A stretch of DNA of 5,021 bases, taken from positions 1 through 5,021 of the forward strand of contig JASHTE010000064.1 of the NCBI GenBank assembly GCA_030040695.1, in the 5' to 3' direction. Positions within the stretch are counted from its first letter, which is position 1; every line of letters begins with the position of its first letter. Below are positions 1-5,021 of the stretch, piece after piece. The translations under genes and the position numbers were made by a program. Source of the stretch: Vulcanimicrobiota bacterium. GTDB lineage: Bacteria > Vulcanimicrobiota > Vulcanimicrobiia > Vulcanimicrobiales > Vulcanimicrobiaceae. The notes below the pieces were generated by a model. That model had not been told where the DNA came from. It searched no databases and saw nothing but the letters and a program-made list of their open reading frames with translations.

Positions 1-1421
1 GCAATGTATGGGTTCGCAAAGCGCTGCGTGTACTCGTCGATGAGTTGCTGCATCTTCGCCTGAGGGTCCTTCGCAGCCGCAATCTCGCGGCGGAAGATCG
101 TCTTCACGGCGCCCTCCGCGCCCATGACCGCGATCTCGGCGGTGGGCCACGCGAGATTCACGTCGGCACGAATGTGCTTGCTCGCCATGACATCGTATGC
201 GCCGCCGTATGCCTTGCGCGTGATGACGGTAACTTTCGGCACCGTCGCCTCCGCGAAGGCGTAGAGCAACTTCGCGCCGTGGAGAATGATGCCGCCGTAC
301 TCTTGATCCGTTCCGGGAAGAAAACCGGGAACGTCGACGAACGTGAGGAGTGGAATGTTGAAGGCGTCGCAGAAGCGTACGAAGCGCGCAGCCTTGATCG
401 ACGACTTGATGTCGAGCACGCCGGCGAGCACGTTCGGCTGATTCGCAACGATCCCGACGCTACGTCCTTCGATGCGTCCGAATCCACAGATGATGTTCTG
501 CGCGTAGAGCTCCTGAATCTCGAAGAAGTCCCCATCGTCGACGACGAGCTCGATTGCTGCGTGCATGTCGTACGGTTTGTTCGGCGCGTCTGGAACGAGT
601 TCGTCGAGCGCGGGTGCTTCACGGCTTGGTGCGTCGTCGCAGGCGTAGTGCGGCGGATCTTCGAGGTTGTTCTGCGGAACGTACGAGAGGAGCAGCCTCG
701 TCTGCTCGACGAGCTCCTCTTCGTCGGCAGCGACGAGGTGAGCCACGCCGCTGCGTGTTGCGTGTGTCGTCGCGCCGCCGAGCTCTTCGAAACTGACGTC
801 TTCACCGGTGACGGTCTTGATGATGTCGGGTCCCGTGATGAACATCTGGGAGATCGACTCCGTCATGATGATGAAGTCGGTGATCGCGGGCGAGTAGACG
901 GCACCGCCGGCGCAGGGGCCCGCGACGAGACTGATCTGCGGGATCACGCCGCTGGCTTGGACATTGCGCCAGAAGATCTCGGCGTACCCACCGAGCGAAA
1001 CAACGCCTTCTTGGATCCGCGCACCACCCGAGTCGTTGATGCCGATAACGGGCGCGCCGGTGCGCAGTGCGAGGTCCATCACCTTGCAGATCTTCTCGGC
1101 GTACGCTTCGCCAAGCGAGCCTCCGAGTACGGTGAAGTCCTGTGAGAAGAGGAAGATGCGCCGGCCGTCGATCGTCGCGTATCCGGTCACGACGCCGTCG
1201 CCGAGGAATTCTTTTTCGTCGAGGCCGAACGCGCTCGAGCGGTGGACGACGAACTGATCAAGCTCCGTGAATGAATCGGGATCGACGAGCATGGCGACGC
1301 GCTCGCGCGCCGTCCTCTTACCGCGCGCGTGTTGTCGCTCGACTGCCTCCTCGCCCGCGGGAAGCTGCGAGCGACGGCGTTTCGAAGCGAGCTCCCTGTA
1401 GCGTTCTTCCCGACCTTTCAT
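1..1421 (-). CDS. pccB: Acyl-CoA carboxylase carboxyltransferase (propionyl-CoA carboxylase beta type), 3' end outside window
   Basis: This gene encodes the biotin-dependent carboxyltransferase subunit that moves CO2 from carboxybiotin to an acyl-CoA, most likely propionyl-CoA giving methylmalonyl-CoA, in the cytoplasm. I translated it from the reverse strand: 473 codons with no stop. The N-terminus has the family signature [11 protein letters not shown] (31-41), then L-V-D-P-D-S-F (45-51). The first crotonase-like half has the G-P-C-A-G-G oxyanion-hole region (168-173). The second half has G-I-V-A-N-Q-P (323-329), [10 protein letters not shown] (361-370) and [11 protein letters not shown] (402-412). 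Asp410 sits where, from memory, Streptomyces PccB has the Asp (Ile in the acetyl-CoA enzyme) that favours propionyl-CoA. Family members are about 510-530 residues, so roughly 40-50 C-terminal residues are missing beyond position 1. The ATG at 1421 fits the family N-terminus; its only Shine-Dalgarno-like sequence (GGCGAGG, 1440-1434) is 12 nt away and weak. Alternatives are the alpha subunit of methylmalonyl-CoA decarboxylase (mmdA) or a broad acyl-CoA carboxylase. No biotin carboxylase or carrier gene lies in view. Confidence 0.93.
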   Translation of the reverse strand, partial: MKGREERYRELASKRRRSQLPAGEEAVERQHARGKRTARERVAMLVDPDSFTELDQFVVHRSSAFGLDEKEFLGDGVVTGYATIDGRRIFLFSQDFTVLGGSLGEAYAEKICKVMDLALRTGAPVIGINDSGGARIQEGVVSLGGYAEIFWRNVQASGVIPQISLVAGPCAGGAVYSPAITDFIIMTESISQMFITGPDIIKTVTGEDVSFEELGGATTHATRSGVAHLVAADEEELVEQTRLLLSYVPQNNLEDPPHYACDDAPSREAPALDELVPDAPNKPYDMHAAIELVVDDGDFFEIQELYAQNIICGFGRIEGRSVGIVANQPNVLAGVLDIKSSIKAARFVRFCDAFNIPLLTFVDVPGFLPGTDQEYGGIILHGAKLLYAFAEATVPKVTVITRKAYGGAYDVMASKHIRADVNLAWPTAEIAVMGAEGAVKTIFRREIAAAKDPQAKMQQLIDEYTQRFANPYI

Positions 1422-1476
1422 ATACGACGGAAGCCTCGCCGTCGCGTGCTCTCGCCCCTGCTCGGCAGGAAGGTGG

Positions 1477-1499
1477 GCCCTCGCTCGCGAGCCAAGGGC
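1477..1499. promoter_or_regulatory. Nested palindrome in the divergent pccB/lipoprotein gap
   Basis: The perfect 10-bp palindrome GCTCGCGAGC (1483-1492) is flanked by a second inverted pair, GCCCT (1477-1481) and AGGGC (1495-1499). It lies 32 bp before the lipoprotein ATG and 55 bp before the carboxyltransferase ATG, so a protein bound here could affect both genes. I recognise no known operator consensus. GC-rich DNA makes such palindromes by chance fairly often, so this is only a candidate site. I see no convincing -35/-10 pair for either gene in this 110-bp gap. Confidence 0.25.
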
Positions 1500-1517
1500 A
1501 CGGCTAGAAGCTATCTC

Positions 1518-1525
1518 GGAAGGGG
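1518..1525 (+). promoter_or_regulatory. Ribosome binding site of the propeller lipoprotein
   Basis: The purine-rich GGAAGGGG ends 6 nt before the ATG at 1532. It is the best-placed Shine-Dalgarno-like sequence in the window and fixes the start of the lipoprotein gene. By contrast, clpC has no such sequence. Confidence 0.7.
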
Positions 1526-1531
1526 TGAGAC

Positions 1532-2536
1532 ATGCCAGCTCGCGTTCTTGCTTTTACGTTTCTCATCGCTGCGCTCGCAGCGCTGCCCGCCTGCAAATCT
1601 TCGGGCACGGCGCCAAATCCGCCAACGGCGGCGACGACCCGCGCATCGTACATGGTCATCGGTGACGTCGGAAGTGCTAGCATCGTGTCCTTTCCCGGTA
1701 CGGCAAACGGCTCGGTGGCGCCGACGTACGACATCACCGGCGCCGCAACCGGAATCAGTGAACCGTATGACGTTTTCGTCAACGAAAAACAAGGCCTCAT
1801 CTGGGACGGAGATTATAGCGCCGGCACGGTCGAAGCGTTTTCGCTGACGGCAACCGGCAACGCCTCACCGACGGTCGAGATCGGCCCTGGCGGCTCAACG
1901 ACGCTCTCCGGTCCGACGGGAGTCTACGTCAACTCGAGCGGCGTCATTTACGTGGCAGATTACAACGCCTCACAGATCGACGTCTTCGCGGCAGACTCGA
2001 GCGGCTCGTCGGTTGCCCCGACGCAAATCATCACCTCGACCGACCTCGTCGCCCCGGAGGGACTGACGCTGGACAAGAGCGGCAACATCTGGACGACGAG
2101 CGGCACCTACTACCCCGTTCCCCAGGCGGTCGTCGAGTTTTCCGCGAGTGCCGGTAGCAACGCGACGCCGACGGCGGAGATTACCGGAAGCAATACGGGA
2201 TTGGAGGATCCCACGGGGCTCGACATCGACTCGCACGGCAACATCTGGGTGACGAACTGCACGGGCAGTACGTCGACCGCGTCTATCGAGGAGTTCGCGG
2301 CCGGAAGCAACGGTAATGTTGCGCCGGAGCGCACGATCGCGGGCACAGGTACCGACCAAGAGTGCCCGTACGGCGTGGCTGTCGACGACGAAGGCTACAT
2401 CTACGAAGCCGAGACGGAGAAGGGAGCCGTGAACGTCTTCGCCCCGAGCGCAACCGGTAATGTAGCGCCGGTGCAAGAGCTGCTGTCAGGCTCCACCACC
2501 AAGCTGTCAGAGCCTGCCGGTATCGCGGTGTACTAG
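1532..2536 (+). CDS. Lipoprotein with six NHL-type beta-propeller repeats
   Basis: This is a 334-residue predicted lipoprotein. Residues 1-20 form a signal peptide (R4, then a hydrophobic stretch) ending in the lipobox L-P-A-C, with Cys21 as the lipidated residue. A Ser/Thr/Pro/Ala-rich linker follows to about residue 36. The rest is a repeat of about 50 residues. Its P-x-G-[VIL]-x-[VI] motifs have prolines at 78, 128, 175, 227, 279 and 328. Its G-N/S-x-x-P-T-like motifs have prolines at 64, 113, 163, 213, 265 and 313. Between them come G-x-I-[YW] strands, for example D-S-H-G-N-I-W-V (232-239). This pattern is typical of NHL/SMP-30-like propellers. The sixth repeat stops after I-A-V-Y at the C-terminus, and its missing strands match residues 39-53, suggesting closure of a six-bladed ring by the N-terminus. 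Cys243 and Cys278 could form a disulfide. I see no lactonase catalytic set, so binding or scaffolding is likelier than catalysis; the ligand is unknown. The gene stands alone on its strand and has a good ribosome binding site. Confidence 0.88.
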   Translation: MPARVLAFTFLIAALAALPACKSSGTAPNPPTAATTRASYMVIGDVGSASIVSFPGTANGSVAPTYDITGAATGISEPYDVFVNEKQGLIWDGDYSAGTVEAFSLTATGNASPTVEIGPGGSTTLSGPTGVYVNSSGVIYVADYNASQIDVFAADSSGSSVAPTQIITSTDLVAPEGLTLDKSGNIWTTSGTYYPVPQAVVEFSASAGSNATPTAEITGSNTGLEDPTGLDIDSHGNIWVTNCTGSTSTASIEEFAAGSNGNVAPERTIAGTGTDQECPYGVAVDDEGYIYEAETEKGAVNVFAPSATGNVAPVQELLSGSTTKLSEPAGIAVY

Positions 2537-2545
2537 CCGCCTACC
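2519..2545. terminator. Possible bidirectional hairpin across two convergent stop codons
   Basis: The arms GGTA (2519-2522) plus GCGG (2525-2528) can pair with CCGC (2537-2540) plus TACC (2542-2545), leaving a small internal loop and an 8-nt loop. The structure covers both stop codons, TAG at 2534-2536 (plus) and the minus-strand stop at 2541-2543. No T-run follows on either strand, so it is not a canonical intrinsic terminator. It is listed because it is the only structure in a 4-bp convergent junction where transcription from both sides must be resolved. Confidence 0.25.
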
Positions 2546-2852
2546 AGATTCCGAGCATTGCCTTCACGTCATCGGATGCCATCGTCGCGGGGTCCCACGG
2601 CGGCGTGAAGGTGATCTCGGCCTTCGCGTTCTTCACTCCTTCGAGCGAGAGAATGCGATCCTCAACCGATTTCTTGAAGAGTGGTCCGACGGGACACATC
2701 GGCGACGTGAGCGTCATGACGACGGTGACGTTCTCGCCGTTCTCTCCTTCGACGATGACATCGTAGACCAAACCAAGATCGAGAATTCCGAGGTTCAACT
2801 CAGGATCCTTGACGTCGACGAGCGCTTCGCGTATCTCTTGCGGAGTGGGCAT
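2541..2852 (-). CDS. MIP18/DUF59 family Fe-S cluster assembly protein
   Basis: This is a complete 103-residue protein of the MIP18/DUF59 (PaaD/SufT-like) family, which helps assemble or deliver iron-sulfur clusters to client proteins in the cytoplasm. The length is usual for a single-domain member. Visible family features are E-I-R-E-A-L-x-x-V-x-D-P-E-L (6-19), L-D-L-G-L-V-Y-D (24-31), T-S-P-M-C-P (49-54) with the conserved Cys53, and T-P-P-W-D-P (83-88) followed by an L-G near the C-terminus (100-101). It is shorter than the fused SufT proteins of some Suf operons, and no suf genes are in view, so I give no gene symbol. The ATG at 2852 matches the usual N-terminus. The nearest purine-rich stretch (GAGG) is only 1 nt upstream, too close for a normal Shine-Dalgarno, so the translation signal is unclear. 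The gene is convergent with the lipoprotein gene and divergent from the small exported-protein gene. Confidence 0.9.
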   Translation of the reverse strand: MPTPQEIREALVDVKDPELNLGILDLGLVYDVIVEGENGENVTVVMTLTSPMCPVGPLFKKSVEDRILSLEGVKNAKAEITFTPPWDPATMASDDVKAMLGIW

Positions 2853-2890
2853 ACCTCAGGCTTGGAGCCGGAGGGTCCCGATTCCCCGTG

Positions 2891-2896
2891 CATAAT
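2891..2896 (+). promoter_or_regulatory. Candidate -10 element of the small exported-protein gene
   Basis: CATAAT matches the TATAAT consensus at five of six positions and stands out in a GC-rich stretch. Its distance to the ATG at 2906 is 9 nt, so transcription would start within a few bases of the start codon. No good -35 lies at the expected distance upstream. The sequence also lies inside the gap shared with the divergent DUF59 gene. Confidence 0.35.
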
Positions 2897-2903
2897 GGGG
2901 AGG
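2897..2903 (+). promoter_or_regulatory. Shine-Dalgarno-like GGGGAGG before the ATG at 2906
   Basis: GGGGAGG ends only 2 nt before the ATG at 2906, closer than the usual 5-9 nt. It still favours that ATG over the in-frame GTG at 2888, because the peptide from 2906 begins with a clean signal-peptide n-region (M-R-K). If transcription starts at the -10 immediately upstream, most of this site might not even be in the mRNA. Confidence 0.45.
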
Positions 2904-2905
2904 CC

Positions 2906-3358
2906 ATGCGGAAAACGATCTTCGTCGCAACGGCACTTCTCGTGGGGATGCCTCTCCTCGCTGCGCCTGCGAGCGCGGACGTCTCCATTGCCGCCGGCGG
3001 CTGGCTCGGTACCTCACCCTCTCAGACCGGCGGCGCACTGATGTTGAGCACGGCTTCTTCCATTCCAACGGTTCCCATCGGCTTGCAGGCTACCGTGCTT
3101 GCCCCCATTACGAACCGAGGAGGCTATGCGGTTACCGGCGAGATACGCGGCCTCTCGGGCGGCGGCTTCGGAGGCGCCTACGTCGGTGCCGGCGCGGGCA
3201 TCGGCAATCTCGCGATCGGCCGCACGACGGGGCCCGTCGTGACGATCTTCGGCGGAAAGGGAATCGCGCCGCATACCTCGGTGGAGCTGCGGCTCTATCA
3301 AGGGTTGCAGTCGGGCGGAACTACCGCCGGCTTCCTCGGCTTAAGGTTCTCCCTTTGA
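2906..3358 (+). CDS. Small exported protein, possibly an outer-membrane beta-barrel, function unknown
   Basis: I do not recognise this family. The ATG at 2906 gives 150 residues; the in-frame GTG at 2888 would add six residues ahead of the signal peptide and is less likely. Residues 1-24 form a textbook signal peptide: M-R-K, a hydrophobic core with L-L-V-G-M-P-L-L, then A-P-A-S-A with predicted cleavage before Asp25. The mature part, about 126 residues, has no cysteine and is rich in Gly, Ser and Thr. It contains alternating hydrophobic stretches such as P-I-G-L-Q-A-T-V-L (58-66) and a terminal L-G-L-R-F-S-L. Alternating strands plus an aromatic near the end suggest a small outer-membrane barrel. 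The last residue is Leu and not the usual Phe, so a soluble beta-rich periplasmic protein is equally possible. It lies 57 bp upstream of clpC on the same strand, but clpC appears to have its own promoter, so co-transcription is uncertain. Confidence 0.75.
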   Translation: MRKTIFVATALLVGMPLLAAPASADVSIAAGGWLGTSPSQTGGALMLSTASSIPTVPIGLQATVLAPITNRGGYAVTGEIRGLSGGGFGGAYVGAGAGIGNLAIGRTTGPVVTIFGGKGIAPHTSVELRLYQGLQSGGTTAGFLGLRFSL

Positions 3359-3381
3359 GATTTCGCTCGTTCCTGCAAACG

Positions 3382-3405
3382 TACCCAACTGCCCAGAGTT
3401 TGGTA
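3382..3405. promoter_or_regulatory. Inverted repeat overlapping the clpC -10 (candidate operator)
   Basis: The 9-bp arms TACCCAACT (3382-3390) and AGTTTGGTA (3397-3405) are inverted copies with one mismatch, separated by 6 bp. The right arm runs into the first two bases of the TAGAAT hexamer, so a bound dimer would block RNA polymerase. It matches neither the CtsR direct repeat (GGTCAAA) nor the CIRCE element (TTAGCACTC). Read as RNA from the upstream gene, it would be only a weak hairpin with no T-run. Chance occurrence in a gap this size is not negligible. Confidence 0.35.
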
Positions 3406-3409
3406 GAAT
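3401..3409 (+). promoter_or_regulatory. Extended -10 promoter of clpC
   Basis: TGG followed by TAGAAT (3404-3409) forms an extended -10 with five of six consensus matches. Six bases separate the hexamer from the A of the ATG at 3416, the normal distance to a transcription start. The message would therefore begin at, or within a base or two of, the start codon. No -35 hexamer is recognisable 16-18 bp upstream, which is acceptable for an extended -10. No Shine-Dalgarno precedes the gene, consistent with leaderless translation. Confidence 0.55.
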
Positions 3410-3415
3410 ACTGAT

Positions 3416-5021
3416 ATGTCGATGTGGGAGCCGTTCACCGAGCGCGCGAGACGGAGTATCGTCCTCGCGCAAGAAGAGGCGCAGCGTCTCGGCAACAATT
3501 ACATCGGGACCGAGCACATTTTGCTGGGCATCATCTCCGAAGGCGAGAGCCTGGCGGCAAAAGTGCTCGAGTCACTGGGCGTCAACTTAGCGAAGGTGCG
3601 GCAGGAAGTCGAGGCGATCGTCGGGCGCGGTGGGCAGACCGTGCAACAGGAGATGGTGTTCACGCCACGCGCGAAGCGTGTGATCGAGCTTGCGTTCGAA
3701 GAGGCGCGTCAGCTCAACCATAACTACATCGGCACCGAGCATCTCCTCCTCGGCTTGATTCGCGAGGGCGAGGGTGTGGCGGCGCGCGTGCTCACGAATC
3801 TCGGCGTCGATCCGGCGAAGGTCCGCGTCCAGACGACGTCGCTCATTGGAGCAGAGGGGCAGCCGCCCGCGCCGAAGGGCAAGGGAAAGACGCCGACACT
3901 CGATGCGTACGGTCGCGATCTGACACAACTCGCGCGCGACAGTAAGCTGGATCCGGTGATTGGACGCAACCTCGAGATCGAGCGCGTCATTCAGATTCTC
4001 TCGCGGCGCACGAAGAACAACCCGGCGCTCATTGGCGAACCCGGTGTCGGTAAGACCGCCATTGCCGAAGGTCTGGCGCAGCGCGTCATCAAGGGCGACA
4101 TTCCGGAGCCCCTACGGGACAGGCGCGTCATCACGTTGGATCTCGCCGGTCTCGTCGCAGGTACGAAGTACCGTGGCGAGTTCGAGGAGCGCATGAAGCG
4201 CGTCATGGATGAGATCCGCAACGCGGCCGGCGAGATCATCCTCTTCATCGACGAGCTGCACACGCTCGTCGGCGCAGGCGCTGCCGAGGGCGCAATCGAT
4301 GCCTCGAACATCATCAAGCCTGCCCTTGCGCGCGGTGAGCTGCAGTGCATCGGCGCGACGACGCTCAACGAGTTCCGCAAACACATCGAGAAAGACTCAG
4401 CGCTCGAACGGCGCTTCCAACCGGTGATGGTCGGCGAACCGTCCGTGGAAGAGACCATCGAGATCCTCAAAGGCCTTCGCGACCGCTACGAGTCGCACCA
4501 CAAGGTACAGATCACCGATGAGGCGCTCGCCGCGGCGGCGCGCCTGGGCGATCGTTACATCACCGATCGTTTCCTCCCAGACAAGGCGGTCGACCTCATC
4601 GATGAGGCGAGCTCGCGCGTTCGGCTCCAGGCGACGCTTCCGCCGCCTGAGATTCGTGAGATCGATGCTCAACTGCGTAAGATCGTTGCCGAGAAAGAGG
4701 GTGTCGTCAAGAACCAAGACTTCGAAGGCGCCGCGACGATTCGCGAGCGTGAGGAGAGGCTACGCCTCGAGCGCGCCCGCTACGATCAGGAGTGGAAGGA
4801 GAAGCGCGCGCAAGAGCGCGTGCTAAAAGTCACGGCGGATCACATCGCCGAGATCGTCGCTTCGTGGACGAAGATTCCGGTGAGCCGCCTCGCGCAGGCG
4901 GAGACGGAGAAGCTTCTCAATATGAAGGAGGAGCTGCACACCCGCGTCGTCGGTCAGGACGAAGCCATCGAGGTCGTGACGCGTGCCATACGCCGTTCGC
5001 GTGCCGGCCTGAAGAACCCGA
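3416..5021 (+). CDS. clpC: ATP-dependent unfoldase ClpC, N-terminal 535 residues (3' end outside window)
   Basis: This is a class I Hsp100/Clp AAA+ ATPase that unfolds proteins and threads them into ClpP in the cytoplasm. The frame stays open for 535 codons to the window edge; full-length ClpC is about 810-850 residues. Two Clp-N repeats come first, starting F-T-E-R-A-R-R-S (7-14) and F-T-P-R-A-K-R-V (82-89). The D1 domain has Walker A G-E-P-G-V-G-K-T (207-214), pore-loop K-Y-R-G (251-254), Walker B I-L-F-I-D-E (275-280), sensor-1 region G-A-T-T (313-316) and arginine fingers E-R-R-F (331-334). The middle domain (about 411-465) is the short ClpC type, with a UVR-like stretch N-Q-D-F-E-G-A-A around Phe436; ClpB would have a much longer coiled coil. 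D2 begins with V-V-G-Q-D-E-A-I (511-518); its Walker motifs and the ClpP-binding loop are beyond the window. The ATG at 3416 matches the promoter spacing; Met3 (3422) is an alternative start. No ctsR, mcsA or mcsB precedes it, unlike in Firmicutes. Confidence 0.96.
   Translation, partial: MSMWEPFTERARRSIVLAQEEAQRLGNNYIGTEHILLGIISEGESLAAKVLESLGVNLAKVRQEVEAIVGRGGQTVQQEMVFTPRAKRVIELAFEEARQLNHNYIGTEHLLLGLIREGEGVAARVLTNLGVDPAKVRVQTTSLIGAEGQPPAPKGKGKTPTLDAYGRDLTQLARDSKLDPVIGRNLEIERVIQILSRRTKNNPALIGEPGVGKTAIAEGLAQRVIKGDIPEPLRDRRVITLDLAGLVAGTKYRGEFEERMKRVMDEIRNAAGEIILFIDELHTLVGAGAAEGAIDASNIIKPALARGELQCIGATTLNEFRKHIEKDSALERRFQPVMVGEPSVEETIEILKGLRDRYESHHKVQITDEALAAAARLGDRYITDRFLPDKAVDLIDEASSRVRLQATLPPPEIREIDAQLRKIVAEKEGVVKNQDFEGAATIREREERLRLERARYDQEWKEKRAQERVLKVTADHIAEIVASWTKIPVSRLAQAETEKLLNMKEELHTRVVGQDEAIEVVTRAIRRSRAGLKNP

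Noticed and set aside
158..805. A 215-codon minus-strand frame very rich in Ser, Arg and Thr
   Set aside because: It is a frame-shifted shadow on the same strand as the carboxyltransferase, with low-complexity composition and no ribosome binding site.
45..1145. A 366-codon open frame on the plus strand
   Set aside because: It lies wholly antisense to the carboxyltransferase. Its translation is Arg/Asp/Val-rich without family motifs, while the minus strand gives an unmistakable conserved enzyme; GC-rich codon use opens the opposite strand.
1970..2476. A 168-codon minus-strand frame inside the lipoprotein gene
   Set aside because: It is Arg-rich and antisense to a clear repeat protein with a signal peptide and lipobox.
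1532..2536. The propeller lipoprotein as an SMP-30-type lactonase
   Set aside because: I could not find the acidic and Asn metal-binding residues of that enzyme family in equivalent positions; the repeat pattern alone does not support catalysis.
2888..2905. GTG at 2888 as the start of the exported protein
   Set aside because: It would put M-H-N-G-E-A ahead of a normal signal peptide, including an acidic residue before the M-R-K n-region. The GGGGAGG sequence lies inside this stretch and points to the ATG at 2906.
3359..3415. CIRCE, CtsR box or intrinsic terminator before clpC
   Set aside because: Neither TTAGCACTC-type arms nor GGTCAAA repeats are present. The inverted repeat here has weak RNA pairing and no T-run, so it is listed as a candidate operator instead.
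3587..4470. Antisense frames of 88-159 codons across clpC (3587-3928, 3724-3990, 3991-4470)
   Set aside because: All oppose the highly conserved ClpC N and D1 domains, and their translations show no recognisable motifs.
1..5021. tRNA genes, insertion sequences, CRISPR repeats or toxin-antitoxin pairs
   Set aside because: The window is almost fully occupied by five ordinary genes; the gaps (110, 4, 53 and 57 bp) are too short and contain no such structure.

Overview
The window is a GC-rich, densely packed piece of bacterial chromosome holding five protein-coding genes: two run off the window edges and three are complete. I see no mobile element, CRISPR array, tRNA or rRNA. An N-terminal lipobox and a second exported, possibly barrel-forming protein point to a two-membrane cell. 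The combination of ClpC, a propionyl-CoA-carboxylase-type carboxyltransferase and a lipoprotein built from repeats carrying G-N-V-A-P-T and P-x-G-[IV]-x-V resembles what I remember of Candidatus Eremiobacterota (WPS-2) and neighbouring uncultured phyla. That assignment is a recollection and not a test; the window itself cannot settle taxonomy.

Layout from left to right. Positions 1-1421 (minus) hold the first 473 codons of an acyl-CoA carboxylase carboxyltransferase, most like PccB/MmdA; its last 40-50 residues lie outside the window. A 110-bp divergent gap (1422-1531) with a nested palindrome separates it from 1532-2536 (plus), a lipoprotein whose body is a six-fold repeat best read as a six-bladed NHL-type propeller. 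This gene meets 2541-2852 (minus), a MIP18/DUF59 Fe-S assembly protein, tail to tail with only 4 bp between the stop codons. A short divergent gap leads to 2906-3358 (plus), a 150-residue exported protein of unknown function. After 57 bp comes 3416-5021 (plus), the first 535 codons of the AAA+ unfoldase ClpC, covering the N domain, D1, the M domain and the start of D2.

Functionally this is a mixed housekeeping neighbourhood: acyl-CoA carboxylation, Fe-S cluster assembly, envelope proteins and protein quality control. The genes alternate in strand, so they do not form one operon, and I see no shared pathway. I found no clear novel multi-gene system. The strongest unexplained signals are regulatory and structural. 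They are the extended -10 placed so that transcription would begin on the A of the clpC ATG (a leaderless mRNA), an inverted repeat overlapping that -10, and the lipoprotein whose N-terminal strand appears to complete its last propeller blade.
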